Source of the DNA: Methanosarcina sp. UBA289
Lineage (GTDB): Archaea > Halobacteriota > Methanosarcinia > Methanosarcinales > Methanosarcinaceae
Direction: 5' to 3'
Assembly (NCBI GenBank): GCA_002496565.1
Contig: DAKJ01000018.1
Span: 186,001-250,000, forward strand
DNA length: 64,000 bases
This document shows, one piece after another, positions 27,224-35,519 of this stretch. The notes beneath the pieces are model-generated. The model ran no database searches. It worked only from the letters and a program-made list of their open reading frames with translations, and was not told where the DNA came from. Position numbers and translations under genes: made by a program. Positions within the stretch are counted from its first letter, which is position 1. Each line of letters begins with the position of its first letter.

Positions 27224-28021
27224 TTGAAAAACCAGAAGGTCATAGCGATCTACGGAAAAGGCGGCATAGGCAAATCGAGTACGGCTTCAAACGTTGCCGC
27301 CGCTTGCGCCGAGGCAGGAAAGAAGGTCATGATCATAGGCTGCGATCCTAAAAGTGACTCATCAATCACCCTGCTTGGAGGCAGGAGAATTCCAACCATT
27401 CTCGACCTCCTGCGTGAGGGTGTGGATGTAAAAGAAGAAGATGTAGTCTTTGAAGGATACGCAGGAGTCAAATGCGTAGAAGCCGGCGGCCCCGAGCCCG
27501 GCATAGGGTGTGCAGGGCGAGGAATTATTGTTGCCATCCAGAAACTGAAAAGCATTTCAGGAGAGCTCTTAAAAGAGCAAGATTTGATCATTTACGACGT
27601 GCCCGGAGACATAGTCTGCGGAGGGTTTGTTGCCCCTGTCAGGAAAGGGTTTGTAAATGAGGCTTACGTCCTGACCTCAGGTGAGTACATGCCCCTTTAT
27701 GCAGCAAATAATATCTGCAAAGGCCTGTCGAAGATAGGAATGCCGCTTAGCGGGGTAATCTGTAATTCCAGAAATGCGAGCAGGGAAGAGGAAATCGTCT
27801 CGAAGTTTTCGGAAGAGATAGGCAGCCAGCTTATGGCTTTTATCCCTAAGAGACAGGCAGTTCAGGATTGTGAAAGGGAAGGTTACTCGGTAATGGAAAA
27901 AGCTCCCGAGTCAGATATTGCAGATATATATCGCAAGCTTGGGAAAACAATTCTTGAAAACGAAAAAAGAGTTACAGCCGATTCCCTGAGCGATGAGCGG
28001 CTGAGGGAATTGACAAAATAA
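27224..28021 (+). CDS. cfbC: Nitrogenase reductase-like Fe protein CfbC
   Basis: 265 residues starting at TTG with SD AGGAGG. P-loop GKGGIGKSS at 11-19; C96 (GIGCAGRG) and C132 (DIVCGGF) are the two cysteines that hold the subunit-bridging [4Fe-4S] cluster of the NifH family. It supplies electrons to CfbD with ATP hydrolysis. NifH-type variation near EAGGPEPGIGC confirms family. It is not the nitrogen-fixation NifH, since nifD/nifK are absent and all cfb genes are next to it. Confidence 0.95.
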   Translation: MKNQKVIAIYGKGGIGKSSTASNVAAACAEAGKKVMIIGCDPKSDSSITLLGGRRIPTILDLLREGVDVKEEDVVFEGYAGVKCVEAGGPEPGIGCAGRGIIVAIQKLKSISGELLKEQDLIIYDVPGDIVCGGFVAPVRKGFVNEAYVLTSGEYMPLYAANNICKGLSKIGMPLSGVICNSRNASREEEIVSKFSEEIGSQLMAFIPKRQAVQDCEREGYSVMEKAPESDIADIYRKLGKTILENEKRVTADSLSDERLRELTK

Positions 28022-28115
28022 ACCAGAGCGACAAAGGTCGACGAAATTTCCGTTAAGAAGTGCAAAAGTAGTTAACTACTAGCCGTCGTGTAAAACAAAT
28101 CAGGGGTATCGAAAA

Positions 28116-29615
28116 ATGCTTAATGACAGGCAACCCATTACAGGGATTCCAAGGGTTCTCATTTCCGCAGACCGTTCCTCTTCAGGCAAGACTACAATCT
28201 CTATGGGTCTGATGGCTGCTCTGGTTTCAAGGGGATACAAAGTCCAGCCCTTTAAGGTCGCCCTGGATTATATAGATCCAAGTTACCATACTGAAATAAC
28301 TGGCAGGTTCTGCCGGAACCTTGACGGCTACCTTATGGATGAGAATGGGATTCTGGATGTCTATACCCATGCCTGCGAGGCCGGCGAAAAGGCTGATATT
28401 GCAATTATAGAAGGGGTTCGCGGGCTTTATGAAGGTTTTGAAAGCTTAAGCGACCTTGGAAGCACTGCCCAGATCGCAAAGATCCTTAATTGCCCTGTAA
28501 TTTTTGTAATCAATGCACGGAGTATTACCCGTTCAAGTGCTGCCCTTGTCAACGGATATAAGAACTTCGACCCTGATGTGGAAATTGCAGGCGTTATTCT
28601 TAATAACATAGGAAGCCGCCGCCATGCCGAAAAAGCAAAGGAAGCAATCGAGTATTACACTGGCATTCCGGTAATAGGAATAATTCCAAGAGACCCCTCG
28701 ATGCAGATCTCCATGCGCCATCTCGGACTTATACCAGCTCTTGAAGGCCGAAGGCGATTTGGGGATGGAAACTTTGAAGCCCGCCTTCACGGTATCGAGG
28801 AAATCATCAATAAAGGAATTGATGTGGACCGCTTCCTGGAAATTGCAAAAAGCGCAAAGCCCCTGAAAAGTCCTGAAAACAGTGTTTTTTCTTCGGTTTC
28901 CGATTCCGGAGCATCCAGACCAAAGATAGGGGTAGCCCTGGATGAGGCTTTCAACTTTTACTATCGCGATAACATCGATCTTCTGAAACTTGCAGGTGCA
29001 GAAATCGTTTACTTCAGCCCTGTTAAAGACCCAACTCTGCCTGAGGTTGACGGGCTCTATATAGGGGGCGGTTATCCCGAACTCTTTGCAGCCGAACTTG
29101 AAGCTAACGAGTCCATGCGCCAGGATATAAAAAAGGCGTCTACTGCAGGCATGCCTATTTATGCCGAGTGCGGGGGGCTTATGTACCTTACGGAAAAAAT
29201 AAGCACAGGCATCCCCGGAAAAGGCACCTATCATGATGCCTCAATGCCGGCCTCCACATATTCAATGGTTGGGGCGCTCCCAGGGCATACCATTATGGGC
29301 CAAACAAGAGTAGTCAGTTACAATATCGGAACCCTTAATAAGGACTGCATTCTCGGGAAAAAAGGCAACAGCTTCAAGGGACACGAATTCCACCATTCAG
29401 AGATAAGGGAAATTCCTGAAAACGCTGAATTTGCAATAACCCTGTCAAGGGGAACAGGCATAAAGAATGACATGGACGGGCTGATTTCTGGAAATACCCT
29501 TGGCTCTTATGCCCACCTGCACGGAGTTGCATATAGGGAGCTTGCGAGCTCACTTGTAGAGACTGCAAGAAAGTTTCGTGATCCAGGCTTATTCCGTGAT
29601 GCGTGCATTCCGTGA
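28116..29615 (+). CDS. cfbB: Ni-sirohydrochlorin a,c-diamide synthase CfbB
   Basis: 499 residues of the CobB/CbiA type: N-terminal ATP-binding domain (ADRSSSGKTTISMGL near residue 18; EGVRGLYEG) and C-terminal class I glutaminase domain (GGGYPELFA; nucleophile C352 in AECGGLMYL; GHEFHHSEI). It amidates the a and c side chains of Ni-sirohydrochlorin with glutamine nitrogen and ATP. The cluster has no cobalamin genes and contains the nickel chelatase, so CfbB rather than CobB is called. It closes the cfb group, 94 bases after cfbC. Confidence 0.95.
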   Translation: MLNDRQPITGIPRVLISADRSSSGKTTISMGLMAALVSRGYKVQPFKVALDYIDPSYHTEITGRFCRNLDGYLMDENGILDVYTHACEAGEKADIAIIEGVRGLYEGFESLSDLGSTAQIAKILNCPVIFVINARSITRSSAALVNGYKNFDPDVEIAGVILNNIGSRRHAEKAKEAIEYYTGIPVIGIIPRDPSMQISMRHLGLIPALEGRRRFGDGNFEARLHGIEEIINKGIDVDRFLEIAKSAKPLKSPENSVFSSVSDSGASRPKIGVALDEAFNFYYRDNIDLLKLAGAEIVYFSPVKDPTLPEVDGLYIGGGYPELFAAELEANESMRQDIKKASTAGMPIYAECGGLMYLTEKISTGIPGKGTYHDASMPASTYSMVGALPGHTIMGQTRVVSYNIGTLNKDCILGKKGNSFKGHEFHHSEIREIPENAEFAITLSRGTGIKNDMDGLISGNTLGSYAHLHGVAYRELASSLVETARKFRDPGLFRDACIP

Positions 29616-29879
29616 CATCTCCAGGCTTCGTCAACAACGTCTACAAGTCCTGCCCCTTCTATATGCCGGTCGAAAAAGCAATATTATATTAATCGATTAT
29701 AACAAGATTAGATTACAGCAGATTAGATTACAATAAACTGGATTACAACAAACTTGATAATAACAAATTATGTAATTAGACTCCAGATTAAGAGAAATTA
29801 CGCTATAATAAATTAGACTGCAGCAAACCAGACAGGTAAAGAACTTATTTTCATTTCATTTTCTTTTCAGGTGAATCTA
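29616..29879. other. Intergenic spacer with short direct repeats
   Basis: Between cfbB and endA. From about 29690 to 29820 the unit GATTACA(G/A)CA(A) recurs at least five times with small changes. AT-rich, no gene. Confidence 0.5.
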
Positions 29880-30932
29880 TTGAAAACACAACTTAAAGGA
29901 GACCGGGTCCTTGCCGGAAAGGAAGCGGTAGCCGAACTTTATAAAACTGGGTACTTCGGGCGTCCTAAAGGTGAAGGACTTGAACTCTCACTTGTAGAAG
30001 CTGCTTTTCTTCTATCCAGAGGAAAGCTCGATATCGAACTCGAAGGTATACTGCTCGATTTTAGAGCCTTTTTCGAACAGGCTTCTTTGAGACAGCCGAA
30101 TTTTGAGCTGAAATATATAGTTTATAAGGATCTTAAAGAGAGAGGGTATTATGTCCAGCCGTCAGCTGCTGATTTCCGGGTGTATCCCAGAGGCAGCCAC
30201 CCTGGCAAAAGTGCGGCAAATATTTTTGTCCACGTCCAGTCGGAAAGGCAGCTCCTTTCTGTAAAACTCCTTCAGGACTCGGTTGCCTCGGCAGAGAATG
30301 TGCATAAACAGTTCATCCTTGCTGTGGTGGATGAAGAAAGTGACCTTACTTTCTATGAAGTTAAAACCGTAGTTCCTAAAGGTGGAATGCCTGAGCCGTA
30401 TCCTGCCGTCAAAACCGATGCAACTTTCCTGGAAGACAGAGTAATAGTCTGGGATGCTCAGGCTTCGGAAACTCTCTATTCCAAGGGCTTTTACGGGAAA
30501 ATGCTGGACTCCGAAAGGCTTCAGCTTTCCCTGGTAGAATCCCTTTACCTCTTTTCCAGAGGCGTAATAACGGTTCGAGACAGGAAAGGTAAAGTGTTTT
30601 CGTTCGAAGAGTTTATCGAAAAAGCCTCGGAGATTGAAAGCTCCTTCCTGAGAAAGTACAATGCATATAAAAATCTCAGGGATTCGGGGCATGTGGTCAA
30701 AACCGGTTTTAAATTCGGGACGAATTTCAGGGTATACCGAAAGGTAGAGTCAATAGAAAAAATTCCGCATTCTGAATACCTTGTAAACGCCATTCCTGCG
30801 GATTTCGAGTTCAGGCTTTCGGTTATGTCCGGAGCGATCAGGCTTGCAAACAGTGTTAGGAAAACAATGCTTTTTGCGGTAGAGAAAGGGGAAGAAATCG
30901 AATACCTGGATATCAGCCGAACGAAAATGTAA
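29880..30932 (+). CDS. endA: tRNA-intron endonuclease, two-repeat type
   Basis: About 350 residues made of two fused endonuclease units (repeat 1 near residues 10-165, repeat 2 near 205-350; compare ELSLVEAAFLLSRGKL with QLSLVESLYLFSRGVI). The second unit keeps the triad: Tyr in NFRVYRK, His in IPHSEYLVN and Lys in VRKTMLFAV. The first has lost the His-Ser element. It cuts tRNA and rRNA introns at bulge-helix-bulge sites and should work as a homodimer. AGGTGA before the TTG at 29880 is a good SD, so the GTG at 29871 (inside it) is less likely. Confidence 0.93.
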   Translation: MKTQLKGDRVLAGKEAVAELYKTGYFGRPKGEGLELSLVEAAFLLSRGKLDIELEGILLDFRAFFEQASLRQPNFELKYIVYKDLKERGYYVQPSAADFRVYPRGSHPGKSAANIFVHVQSERQLLSVKLLQDSVASAENVHKQFILAVVDEESDLTFYEVKTVVPKGGMPEPYPAVKTDATFLEDRVIVWDAQASETLYSKGFYGKMLDSERLQLSLVESLYLFSRGVITVRDRKGKVFSFEEFIEKASEIESSFLRKYNAYKNLRDSGHVVKTGFKFGTNFRVYRKVESIEKIPHSEYLVNAIPADFEFRLSVMSGAIRLANSVRKTMLFAVEKGEEIEYLDISRTKM

Positions 30933-31092
30933 GATTTGGATATGATATTCTAATCTGACATTTTGATATGAGATCAGAATCTGAGATTCTAGTCTGGTAT
31001 TTTGAGGGGATTTTTCCCAGATATTAATCTTTCTTAATTTCATAGCAATCAGAATTTCGTAACAGTCAGATATTCAGCCGAGGGTGAAGTAT

Positions 31093-31488
31093 ATGTGGGA
31101 TATTATTGCAGTAGACATCTCTGGAAGGCATAGGATTAAAGGAGGTTATTATATGGTATGTGCAGCCGCAGCGCTTACGGTTTCGGCTAGCCATATCGAA
31201 AAGGTCAAGCAGATCAAAATCCTTCCCCTCTGGCAAAAAAGAGCTCCCCGCTTGCTAGATGTCGTGCAGCTAATCGAAGATACGGCTGACCAGCTTTCCT
31301 TTGAAGGTACGATTGTGGCAGAAAAGGGGGATATGTATAATAAACCCATATGGGTGACCGAAAGTATGTTTTCCAGGGCTTTTAAGTATCAGGAATCGAT
31401 TGCCGAGAGACGGTCAATTGAACTCGTGCACCATATTTCCCTGAGCGCCCGTAATCTACTGATAAAGGAACTTGAAATCGAGGCATGA
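31093..31488 (+). CDS. DUF2209 protein
   Basis: 131 residues from the ATG at 31093, after SD GAGGGTGA; a GTG at 31084 overlaps that SD. MWDIIAVDISGRHRIKGGYY and GTIVAEKGDMYNKPIW match a small conserved protein found in methanogenic archaea. The opening D-I-S-G strand recalls RNase H-like folds (DxSG), with a basic region downstream, but catalytic residues are not evident. Its stop overlaps the start of hflX by four bases, so the two are co-translated. Confidence 0.75.
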   Translation: MWDIIAVDISGRHRIKGGYYMVCAAAALTVSASHIEKVKQIKILPLWQKRAPRLLDVVQLIEDTADQLSFEGTIVAEKGDMYNKPIWVTESMFSRAFKYQESIAERRSIELVHHISLSARNLLIKELEIEA

Positions 31489-32795
31489 AAATTTTAGCTG
31501 AAAAAAAATCCAGTAACGGATCCAATAACGGGAACAGGGTAATTCTCGTTAAAAGAACAATTCCCAATTCGGACCCTGAAAGTGAAGAATATCTCATTCA
31601 GGAACTCCGAGAGCTTACAAAAGCTGCAGGTTACCTGACGGTTGGGGAGCTTAAGCAAACCAGGTATCCCGACTCAAAGTACCAGCTCGGCAGGGGAAAA
31701 ATTGAGGAACTTGCCGAACTTGTCAGGAGTACGGGTGCAGAGAAAGTGATTTTCTATAACAGGCTCTCTACAACCCAGCTTTTCAATGTCTCGGAAATCT
31801 GCAGATGCCAGGTTATAGATAAATTCCAGCTTATCCTTGAAATCTTTGCAAAAAGGGCAACGACTCACCGCTCGAAACTCCAGGTTGAACTGGCAAGATT
31901 GAGATACGAGGTACCTAGGGCAAGAGCGGTTGTTTCTCTCCTTAAAAAGGAGGAAAGGGCAGGCTTCATGGGGCTTGGAGACTACGAGGACTCTTATGAA
32001 CAGGACCTGAAAAAGAGGATTACAAGGATTCAGAATGAACTCGAATCTGCAGAAAAGGATGATGAGTCCCTGCGGGTTTTAAGGCACAGGAAAGGCTTTT
32101 CCTTAATTTCCCTTGCAGGATACACAAATGCCGGAAAAAGCACGCTTTTCAACGCTATTGTAAATGAAAGTGTCGAGGCAAAGGATATGCTTTTCACAAC
32201 GCTTGTGCCCATGACCCGAGCTCTGGACCTTGGAGGACGAAAAGCTCTTTTGACCGATACCGTGGGATTTATAGAGGATCTTCCTCACTGGCTGGTTGAT
32301 GCCTTCAAGTCTACTCTTGACGAAATTTTTCTCTCGGATCTTATACTCCTGGTCGTGGATGCAAGCGAAAAACCCGAAACGATCCTGCAGAAACTTTCAA
32401 CATCTCACGATACTCTCTGGGACCGGATTCAGGGAGTGCCCATCATTACCGTGCTTAACAAGGCCGATCTGGTTGAGGAATCTGAATTTGACGCCATTAT
32501 GGAACAGATAGGCTATATGGCCCCTAATCCTGTCTTTGTTTCCGCAAAAAAAGGCATCGGCATGACTGCACTAAAAGCCGAGATAATAAAACACCTACCC
32601 CCCTGGTGTTTTTGCTCTCTTTCCCTTCCTAATTCGGAAAAAGGAATGTCAATTCTCTCCTGGTTGTATGAAGAAGGAATCGTACACAGGGTTGAATTCG
32701 GAGAGAGGATACTTGTGGATTATGAAGCAAGAACCGAGATAATTAACCGGGTACATGCTCTCCTTGAACCTCAGGAAACCATAAGGGAAGAATGA
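31485..32795 (+). CDS. hflX: GTPase HflX
   Basis: 436 residues: N-terminal HflX nucleotide-sugar-like domain (YPDSKYQLGRGKIEELAELV), a coiled helical linker (KKRITRIQNELESAEKDD), then the G domain with G1 GYTNAGKS (near residue 211), G3 DTVGFIEDLPH and G4 NKADL. HflX binds the large ribosomal subunit and splits stalled ribosomes. The start overlaps the DUF2209 gene (ATGA), and a strong terminator follows. Confidence 0.95.
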   Translation: MKILAEKKSSNGSNNGNRVILVKRTIPNSDPESEEYLIQELRELTKAAGYLTVGELKQTRYPDSKYQLGRGKIEELAELVRSTGAEKVIFYNRLSTTQLFNVSEICRCQVIDKFQLILEIFAKRATTHRSKLQVELARLRYEVPRARAVVSLLKKEERAGFMGLGDYEDSYEQDLKKRITRIQNELESAEKDDESLRVLRHRKGFSLISLAGYTNAGKSTLFNAIVNESVEAKDMLFTTLVPMTRALDLGGRKALLTDTVGFIEDLPHWLVDAFKSTLDEIFLSDLILLVVDASEKPETILQKLSTSHDTLWDRIQGVPIITVLNKADLVEESEFDAIMEQIGYMAPNPVFVSAKKGIGMTALKAEIIKHLPPWCFCSLSLPNSEKGMSILSWLYEEGIVHRVEFGERILVDYEARTEIINRVHALLEPQETIREE

Positions 32796-32820
32796 TTTTT
32801 ATCCAAATTTTAAAAGGACA

Positions 32821-32856
32821 AAGTCTGGGAACGCGTAACATTCCCAGACTTTTCTG
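32821..32856 (+). terminator. Terminator after hflX
   Basis: Perfect 11-bp stem (AAGTCTGGGAA with TTCCCAGACTT), nine-base loop, then TTTCT. It lies 26 bases after the hflX stop. Confidence 0.8.
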
Positions 32857-32978
32857 AAGAGTATAAAGCTTTTTGAATATTATAAAAATTACTGGAATAT
32901 TGACAGAGCATTTTCCAATATCTTTTTATCAGAGAGTTTATCGTATGACCGGAATACAGTTCGTATATTTACGAAAGA

Positions 32979-32987
32979 TATTTATAT
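32979..32987 (+). promoter_or_regulatory. TATA box of the candidate RNA at 33009
   Basis: TATTTATAT preceded by a purine-rich BRE-like CGAAAGA. Its centre is 26 bases before 33009, exactly the expected distance to a transcription start at the first base of the RNA stem. Confidence 0.6.
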
Positions 32988-33008
32988 CCAGAAGTTGTTT
33001 GTTTACAT

Positions 33009-33100
33009 GCGAACGGGTGTCTACTGAAGACATCAGACCCTCCTAATATCCTAAACTACACCCTTAAAACCAGATTTTTGCTATGTTTCTGCCCGTTCGC
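33009..33100 (+). ncRNA. Candidate structured RNA of about 92 nt
   Basis: A perfect 9-bp closing stem (GCGAACGGG at 33009-33017 with CCCGTTCGC at 33092-33100) encloses a smaller hairpin (TGTCT/AGACA, loop ACTGA, 33018-33032). GGGTGT (33015-33020) can alternatively pair with ACACCC (33058-33063), which would break both. A TATA box sits 26 bases upstream and T-rich DNA follows. There is no open frame. It is not a tRNA (no T-loop) and I cannot place it in a known RNA family. Confidence 0.6.
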
Positions 33101-33218
33101 AATTCCTCTAGGATTTTTCTCTCATTTCTAAGAAAATGTTGTTCATGAATAAACAAACATTTTGTATTTCTTAAGCATTGTTATAAAAAATACATGCAGA
33201 GTAAATTCCTTTTCAAAA

Positions 33219-33228
33219 TTTATATAAA
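33219..33228 (+). promoter_or_regulatory. TATA box of the PHP gene
   Basis: TTTATATAAA about 25-34 bases before the ATG at 33253. Transcription would start within a few bases of the ATG, so the message is nearly leaderless, in keeping with the missing SD. Confidence 0.55.
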
Positions 33229-33252
33229 TTCATCTATCATTCACCTGTTAGC

Positions 33253-33927
33253 ATGAAATTCGATCTGCATGTACATTCCGAGTATTCAAAAGACAGCAAA
33301 TCAAGACACGACGACATCCTTGAAGTCGCACGTAAAAAGGGGCTTGATGGGTTTGCTCTCTGTGATCACGATACTGTGGAAGGCGGGCTTGCCTGTGAAA
33401 AAAAGGCTCTGGATCTTGGCCTTGAGCTTACGGTTATTCCAGGCGTGGAGGTTACTTCTTCAAAAGGGCATATCCTTGTTCTTGGAATCAGACAGAATAT
33501 CGAGCCTTTTTTGAGCCCCGAAGAAACGATCGAGAGAGCTAGGAAACTCGGGGGCACGGTTATTGTTCCTCACCCATTCAAGCGCAGTTCCCATGGAATA
33601 GGGAGTTTCGAAGGGCTTGACATTGATGCCGTTGAGGTTTTTAACTCCCGCTGCCTTTTTAATAAAGCCAACCGAAAAGCCACAATAGAGGCAAAGAGAC
33701 TTGGAATCCCAGGCGTTGCAGGAAGCGATTCCCATATTCCCGAAATGGTAGGACAAGCATACACCGAGATCGATGCGTCGGAAAATACCCTAAAAGCCGT
33801 GCTGGAAGCAATTCGTGAAGGAAAAGTTGCTCCTGCAGGAAAAAATACGCCCACGCCCATTATTCTTAAACAGATGTCAGGCAGTGCAAGGCGAAAAATT
33901 AAGAAAAAACTGTTTCGTAAAGACTGA
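33253..33927 (+). CDS. PHP-domain metal-dependent phosphoesterase
   Basis: 224 residues. PHP motifs in order: DLHVHSEYSKDS (H6, H8), GFALCDHDTVEGG, IPGVEVTSSKGHILVLG, a PHPFKRS element, and VAGSDSHIPEMVG. These supply the two- or three-metal site. Related stand-alone PHP proteins remove phosphate from nucleotides or small sugar phosphates (for example 3',5'-nucleoside bisphosphatases). Substrate not determined by sequence. Single gene with a basic tail (ARRKIKKKLFRKD). Confidence 0.88.
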   Translation: MKFDLHVHSEYSKDSKSRHDDILEVARKKGLDGFALCDHDTVEGGLACEKKALDLGLELTVIPGVEVTSSKGHILVLGIRQNIEPFLSPEETIERARKLGGTVIVPHPFKRSSHGIGSFEGLDIDAVEVFNSRCLFNKANRKATIEAKRLGIPGVAGSDSHIPEMVGQAYTEIDASENTLKAVLEAIREGKVAPAGKNTPTPIILKQMSGSARRKIKKKLFRKD

Positions 33928-34014
33928 AGGAGTCAAAATGAAATTTTAACATTGTCTGGGACTTTAGAGGAATTGCAATTTCCTTACAATTGTTTATTTA
34001 CGATTGATTAACTG

Positions 34015-34119
34015 TCAATCCCATTTTAACTTACGGAGTAATTTAACGATCACTACCACAAATATGACAGGTATAATTACATTGAGCGCAATCGCTATTA
34101 TTTCATTGACTCCCATCAT
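34015..34119 (-). CDS. 34-residue single-span membrane protein, copy B
   Basis: Begins MMGVNEIIAIALNVIIPVIF and ends KLLRKLKWD, with SD GTGGAGG seven bases before the ATG. One hydrophobic span (about residues 7-25) then a basic end, so N-out/C-in is likely. It is clearly paralogous to the neighbour at 34141-34236 (same M-x-G-(V/I)-(N/S)-E-I-I start and KLKW(D/N) end). Too short for ordinary ORF calling. Confidence 0.65.
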   Translation of the reverse strand: MMGVNEIIAIALNVIIPVIFVVVIVKLLRKLKWD

Positions 34120-34140
34120 TTTACAGCCTCCACTTTATTC

Positions 34141-34236
34141 TTAATTCCATTTTAACTTAAAAAGCAGCCTCAAAATTAATACTAAGAGTATAAGAGATAT
34201 TATGTTGAACACAATTATTTCAGAGATCCCTATCAT
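34141..34236 (-). CDS. 31-residue single-span membrane protein, copy A
   Basis: Begins MIGISEIIVFNIISLILLVL and ends LLFKLKWN, with SD GAGAGG five bases before the ATG. One hydrophobic span and a short basic end. Its stop is 21 bases before the start of copy B, so the pair form a message. Independent SDs plus conserved ends in two diverged copies argue that both are translated. Family and role unknown. Confidence 0.65.
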   Translation of the reverse strand: MIGISEIIVFNIISLILLVLILRLLFKLKWN

Positions 34237-34254
34237 CTTATCCTCTCATTTATA

Positions 34255-34410
34255 TCAATTATAAAGTAAAATTATACTGTGTTTAATAATATATTTTTTA
34301 CTACCATATACTACTTCCTGTGCTTCCTCTTCACTGATATCGGTGGGTAATAGAGTATTATAACCATCGGCCCAACAGCGTTTTTGTGATATTAGGAGAT
34401 CAAATCCCAT
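34255..34410 (-). CDS. Possible 51-residue protein leading the micro-gene group
   Basis: Opens MGFDLLISQKRCWADGYNTL and continues with an acidic helix (LPTDISEEEAQEVVYGSKKY). It lies 18 bases upstream of copy A on the same strand and downstream of a TATA box at 34487. No SD is present. Codon use looks natural, but with no SD or homolog in view this is tentative. Confidence 0.35.
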   Translation of the reverse strand: MGFDLLISQKRCWADGYNTLLPTDISEEEAQEVVYGSKKYIIKHSIILLYN

Positions 34411-34486
34411 TTTTTAATCTATCTAGATTATTATTATTCATTCTTTTCTATAATTAATAAATGTAAGGAGAATTTCTTCTATCCTT

Positions 34487-34495
34487 CTTATATAC
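34487..34495 (-). promoter_or_regulatory. TATA box for the minus-strand micro-gene group
   Basis: GTATATAAG on the minus strand after a run of G. Transcription would begin near 34465, about 55 bases before the 51-residue ORF and about 230 bases before copy A. Confidence 0.45.
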
Positions 34496-34693
34496 CCCCC
34501 AGTGATATGAATATAAGTTGAACAGCAATTGAAATCCAGGTTTATTAATCTCAAAGTAGGGCTAATCTAACCGATGAAGATTAAAAAATTGCTGTGAACG
34601 CGATAAATATTCAGAGGTTTAAAACACCAATCGTAGTAAAATGGATGACTAAAAAATCTAGATAAAATTAAACAAAAAATTGGAGGGTAAAGA

Positions 34694-35023
34694 ATGGGAA
34701 AACAAATATCTAAAAGAATAAGAAAGACATTAAGTATTCTTCTGTTAGTTCTTTTTGTAGCTTCGATGGTGGCTTCGTCCGTAAGCGCAGCTGCATCTGT
34801 AAAATATGAAAAAAACAATGACAGCTATGATCGCGGCTACTGGGAAGGATACTTAAAAGGGTACAGTGCCGGGTTTATAGATGGTATAACCGGTAAAGAT
34901 CCGCGAATGTTCCTCGCGATCTACTATGGGCCGGATTCCGGATATGATGGCGGATATTTTAATGGGTTTAAAGACGGATACGGTGCAGGATACAGTGTCG
35001 GAAAGAAGTTATACGATTTGTGA
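34694..35023 (+). CDS. Small secreted Gly/Tyr-rich protein
   Basis: 109 residues with SD GGAGG. A signal peptide (basic start, then ILLLVLFVASMVASSVSAAA) is cleaved near residue 33. The mature part has two blocks of G-Y/F-x2-G repeats (RGYWEGYLKGYSAGFIDG and GYDGGYFNGFKDGYGAGYSV) separated by a loop. Spacing of four residues between glycines suggests stacked helices or a sheet-forming surface protein. No known family; position opposite the micro-membrane group is suggestive only. Confidence 0.7.
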   Translation: MGKQISKRIRKTLSILLLVLFVASMVASSVSAAASVKYEKNNDSYDRGYWEGYLKGYSAGFIDGITGKDPRMFLAIYYGPDSGYDGGYFNGFKDGYGAGYSVGKKLYDL

Positions 35024-35519
35024 TCCGGTACTCTCACTACTGTGTCCCCCTGTGGAGTGTTTCTTTCAATGACATCCCCTGAGACGATAATTCATACCTG
35101 AACAAAAAGAAATAGGCAAAAAGAAACATACAAACAGAAATACAAATCGAGATCTACGCAGTTGACACAATACAAGACACGATAGACATTACAGTTAAAC
35201 TCATATCCTGGACACATTAAAAGATGTCTTAAGTATTTTTGAGGTTACGTACTACAATTTTCCACTTCAATTGCTTAGATCTTAACTTATTTTTCTTTTG
35301 TTTACTTGTTTTTCTTTTGTTTACTTATTTTTCTTTGTTTAAGAATTCAGTTCAATTATACAGTCAGATTTGTTTTTATCTAGTTTGAGAATCCAAAACT
35401 TTTGTAGAAAAGGGATTTCTAACATAGTTTTCTCAAAAGAAAAGAACTTATCGATTACGGTCATATCATTTCTATAAGCTCAAAACCTATTAAACCGAAT
35501 GTTTAGTTGGGGGTAAACA
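35024..35519. other. Intergenic stretch with tandem repeats
   Basis: About 500 bases. It holds three tandem 19-base pyrimidine-rich units (35289-35341) and otherwise AT-rich DNA. No gene seen. The end (GTTTAGTTGGGGGTAAACA) includes the SD of the next gene. Confidence 0.5.
35289..35341. repeat. Three tandem 19-bp units
   Basis: Units at 35289, 35308 and 35327 of the form (A/G)TTTTTCTTTTGTTTACTT; the third is incomplete. A simple slippage-type repeat about 180 bases before the next gene. Confidence 0.6.

Noticed and set aside
27224..28021. nifH of a nitrogenase
   Set aside because: Lies among cfbA, cfbE, cfbD and cfbB; no nifD or nifK present.
33009..33100. tRNA or C/D-box RNA as the identity of the structured RNA
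   Set aside because: No T-loop or CCA-type acceptor, and no paired C (RTGATGA) and D (CTGA) boxes near the ends.
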